Below, piece by piece: positions 63,319-64,000 of a stretch of 64,000 bases of DNA. Made by a program: the position numbers and the translations under genes. The notes beneath the pieces were generated by a model. That model saw nothing but the letters and a program-made list of their open reading frames with translations, was not told the DNA's origin and did no database searches. The DNA is from JBCDBD01 sp039184335. GTDB taxonomy: Bacteria > Bacteroidota > Bacteroidia > Flavobacteriales > Flavobacteriaceae. Positions within the stretch are counted from its first letter, which is position 1, and every line of letters starts with the position of its first letter. The stretch is from the NCBI GenBank assembly GCA_039184335.1, contig JBCDBD010000001.1, positions 62,001 to 126,000 on the forward strand, written 5' to 3'.

Positions 63319-64000
63319 TTACAGAGCGGCTTTGAACTGTTTTAAAAATCTGATGTCATTTTCGCTCAATAACCGGATATCAGATATTTGGTGCAACAAT
63401 AAGGCAATTCTGTCAATACCCATGCCAAAGGCGAAACCAGAATAGGTTTCAGGATCAATGCCACAATTTTGCAACACACTTGGATCGACCATGCCACAAC
63501 CCATAATTTCAAGCCAGCCCGTCCCCTTGGTCATGCGGTAATCGGTCTCGGTCTCAAGGCCCCAGTATACATCGACTTCTGCACTTGGTTCTGTAAATGG
63601 AAAATAAGAGGGGCGTAGCCTGATTTTTGATTTTCCGAACATTTCAGAGGTGAAATATTGTAGTGTCTGTTTTAAATCGGCGAACGATACGTTCTTATCA
63701 ACATATAGCCCTTCAACCTGATGAAAAAAACAGTGCGAACGTGCAGAAATGGCCTCATTACGGTATACTCTACCAGGAGAAATGGTCCGTATCGGGGGTT
63801 CATGGTTCTCCATATAGCGCACTTGAACCGATGAAGTATGCGTTCGCAATAAGATATCAGGATCTTTCTGGATGAAAAAAGTATCTTGCATGTCACGTGC
63901 CGGATGATGTTCGGGAAGGTTCAGTGCCGTGAAGTTATGCCAGTCGTCTTCAATTTCCGGACCTTCAGAAACATTGAACCCTATTCGAGCAAAAATATCG
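63319..64000 (-). CDS. pheS: Phenylalanine-tRNA ligase alpha subunit (5' end outside window)
   Basis: About the C-terminal 227 residues are present; the frame is open to the window edge. Class II motifs: motif 2 (RVYRNEAISARSHCFFHQVEG), FTEPSAEVDVYWG, GWLEIMGCGMVDPSVLQN, and motif 3 GFAFGMGIDRIALLLH. It attaches phenylalanine to tRNA-Phe together with PheT. The ATG at 63891 is internal. Confidence 0.95.
   Translation of the reverse strand, partial: DIFARIGFNVSEGPEIEDDWHNFTALNLPEHHPARDMQDTFFIQKDPDILLRTHTSSVQVRYMENHEPPIRTISPGRVYRNEAISARSHCFFHQVEGLYVDKNVSFADLKQTLQYFTSEMFGKSKIRLRPSYFPFTEPSAEVDVYWGLETETDYRMTKGTGWLEIMGCGMVDPSVLQNCGIDPETYSGFAFGMGIDRIALLLHQISDIRLLSENDIRFLKQFKAAL

Overview
The window reads as chromosomal DNA of a marine-type Flavobacteriaceae bacterium (phylum Bacteroidota). 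The signs are low-to-moderate GC, several promoters of the Bacteroidota type (TTG, about 19 nt, TAnnTTTG), Shine-Dalgarno-poor starts, and lineage-typical proteins. These include FtsX-type permeases ending in SLRTE, an OmpA protein with thrombospondin type-3 repeats, an IPExxxVDY-like protein upstream of pyruvate kinase, an AddAB-like pair, and a GreA-like protein. It is mostly core genome; I see no insertion sequence, prophage or CRISPR array.

Region 1 (1-15.5 kb). After the 3' end of an FAD oxidoreductase comes a seven-gene minus-strand operon: TolC-like, HlyD-like adaptor, ABC ATPase, three large MacB/FtsX permeases, second ABC ATPase. Divergent from it are an NtrC-type sigma-54 activator, a histidine kinase and a GreA-like protein. 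The intergenic region carries a sigma-54 promoter (GG-N10-GC) facing the efflux operon, with a perfect 19-bp palindrome about 107 bp upstream. Together they look like a complete two-component, sigma-54-controlled envelope export switch.

Region 2 (15.5-31 kb) is housekeeping: arfB, an orphan ABC ATPase, prolyl oligopeptidase, asd, mscL, alr, tdk, rsmI, recJ, MFS, lpxH-like. It also holds two damaged genes: a frameshifted uracil-DNA glycosylase-family gene and a decayed four-helix-bundle (23S rRNA intervening-sequence type) gene.

Region 3 (31-46 kb) holds a Gfo/Idh/MocA lipoprotein, an unlisted 37-aa membrane peptide gene, enoyl-CoA hydratase, MATE, GNAT, a universal stress protein, tRNA-Ala(GGC), SDR, AddB- and AddA-like recombination nuclease genes separated by ompA and kbl, and Mn-type superoxide dismutase.

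Region 4 (46.1-46.8 kb), between the 3' ends of sod and purF, holds three tandem copies of a 39-nt conserved element. On the minus strand each is preceded by a Bacteroidota-like -7 box and followed by a strong hairpin that differs in sequence but keeps its pairing. I read these as three small RNA genes, the most interesting signal in the window.

Region 5 (46.8-64 kb) holds purF, a PfkB kinase, RNase H, purN, acpP-fabF-rnc, the IPExxxVDY-like gene and pyk, a PAS protein, an AraC regulator, an AhpD-like and a cupredoxin-like gene, TetR, dinB, a CYTH protein, an AEC permease, a Tat-signal aminotransferase and the 3' part of pheS.
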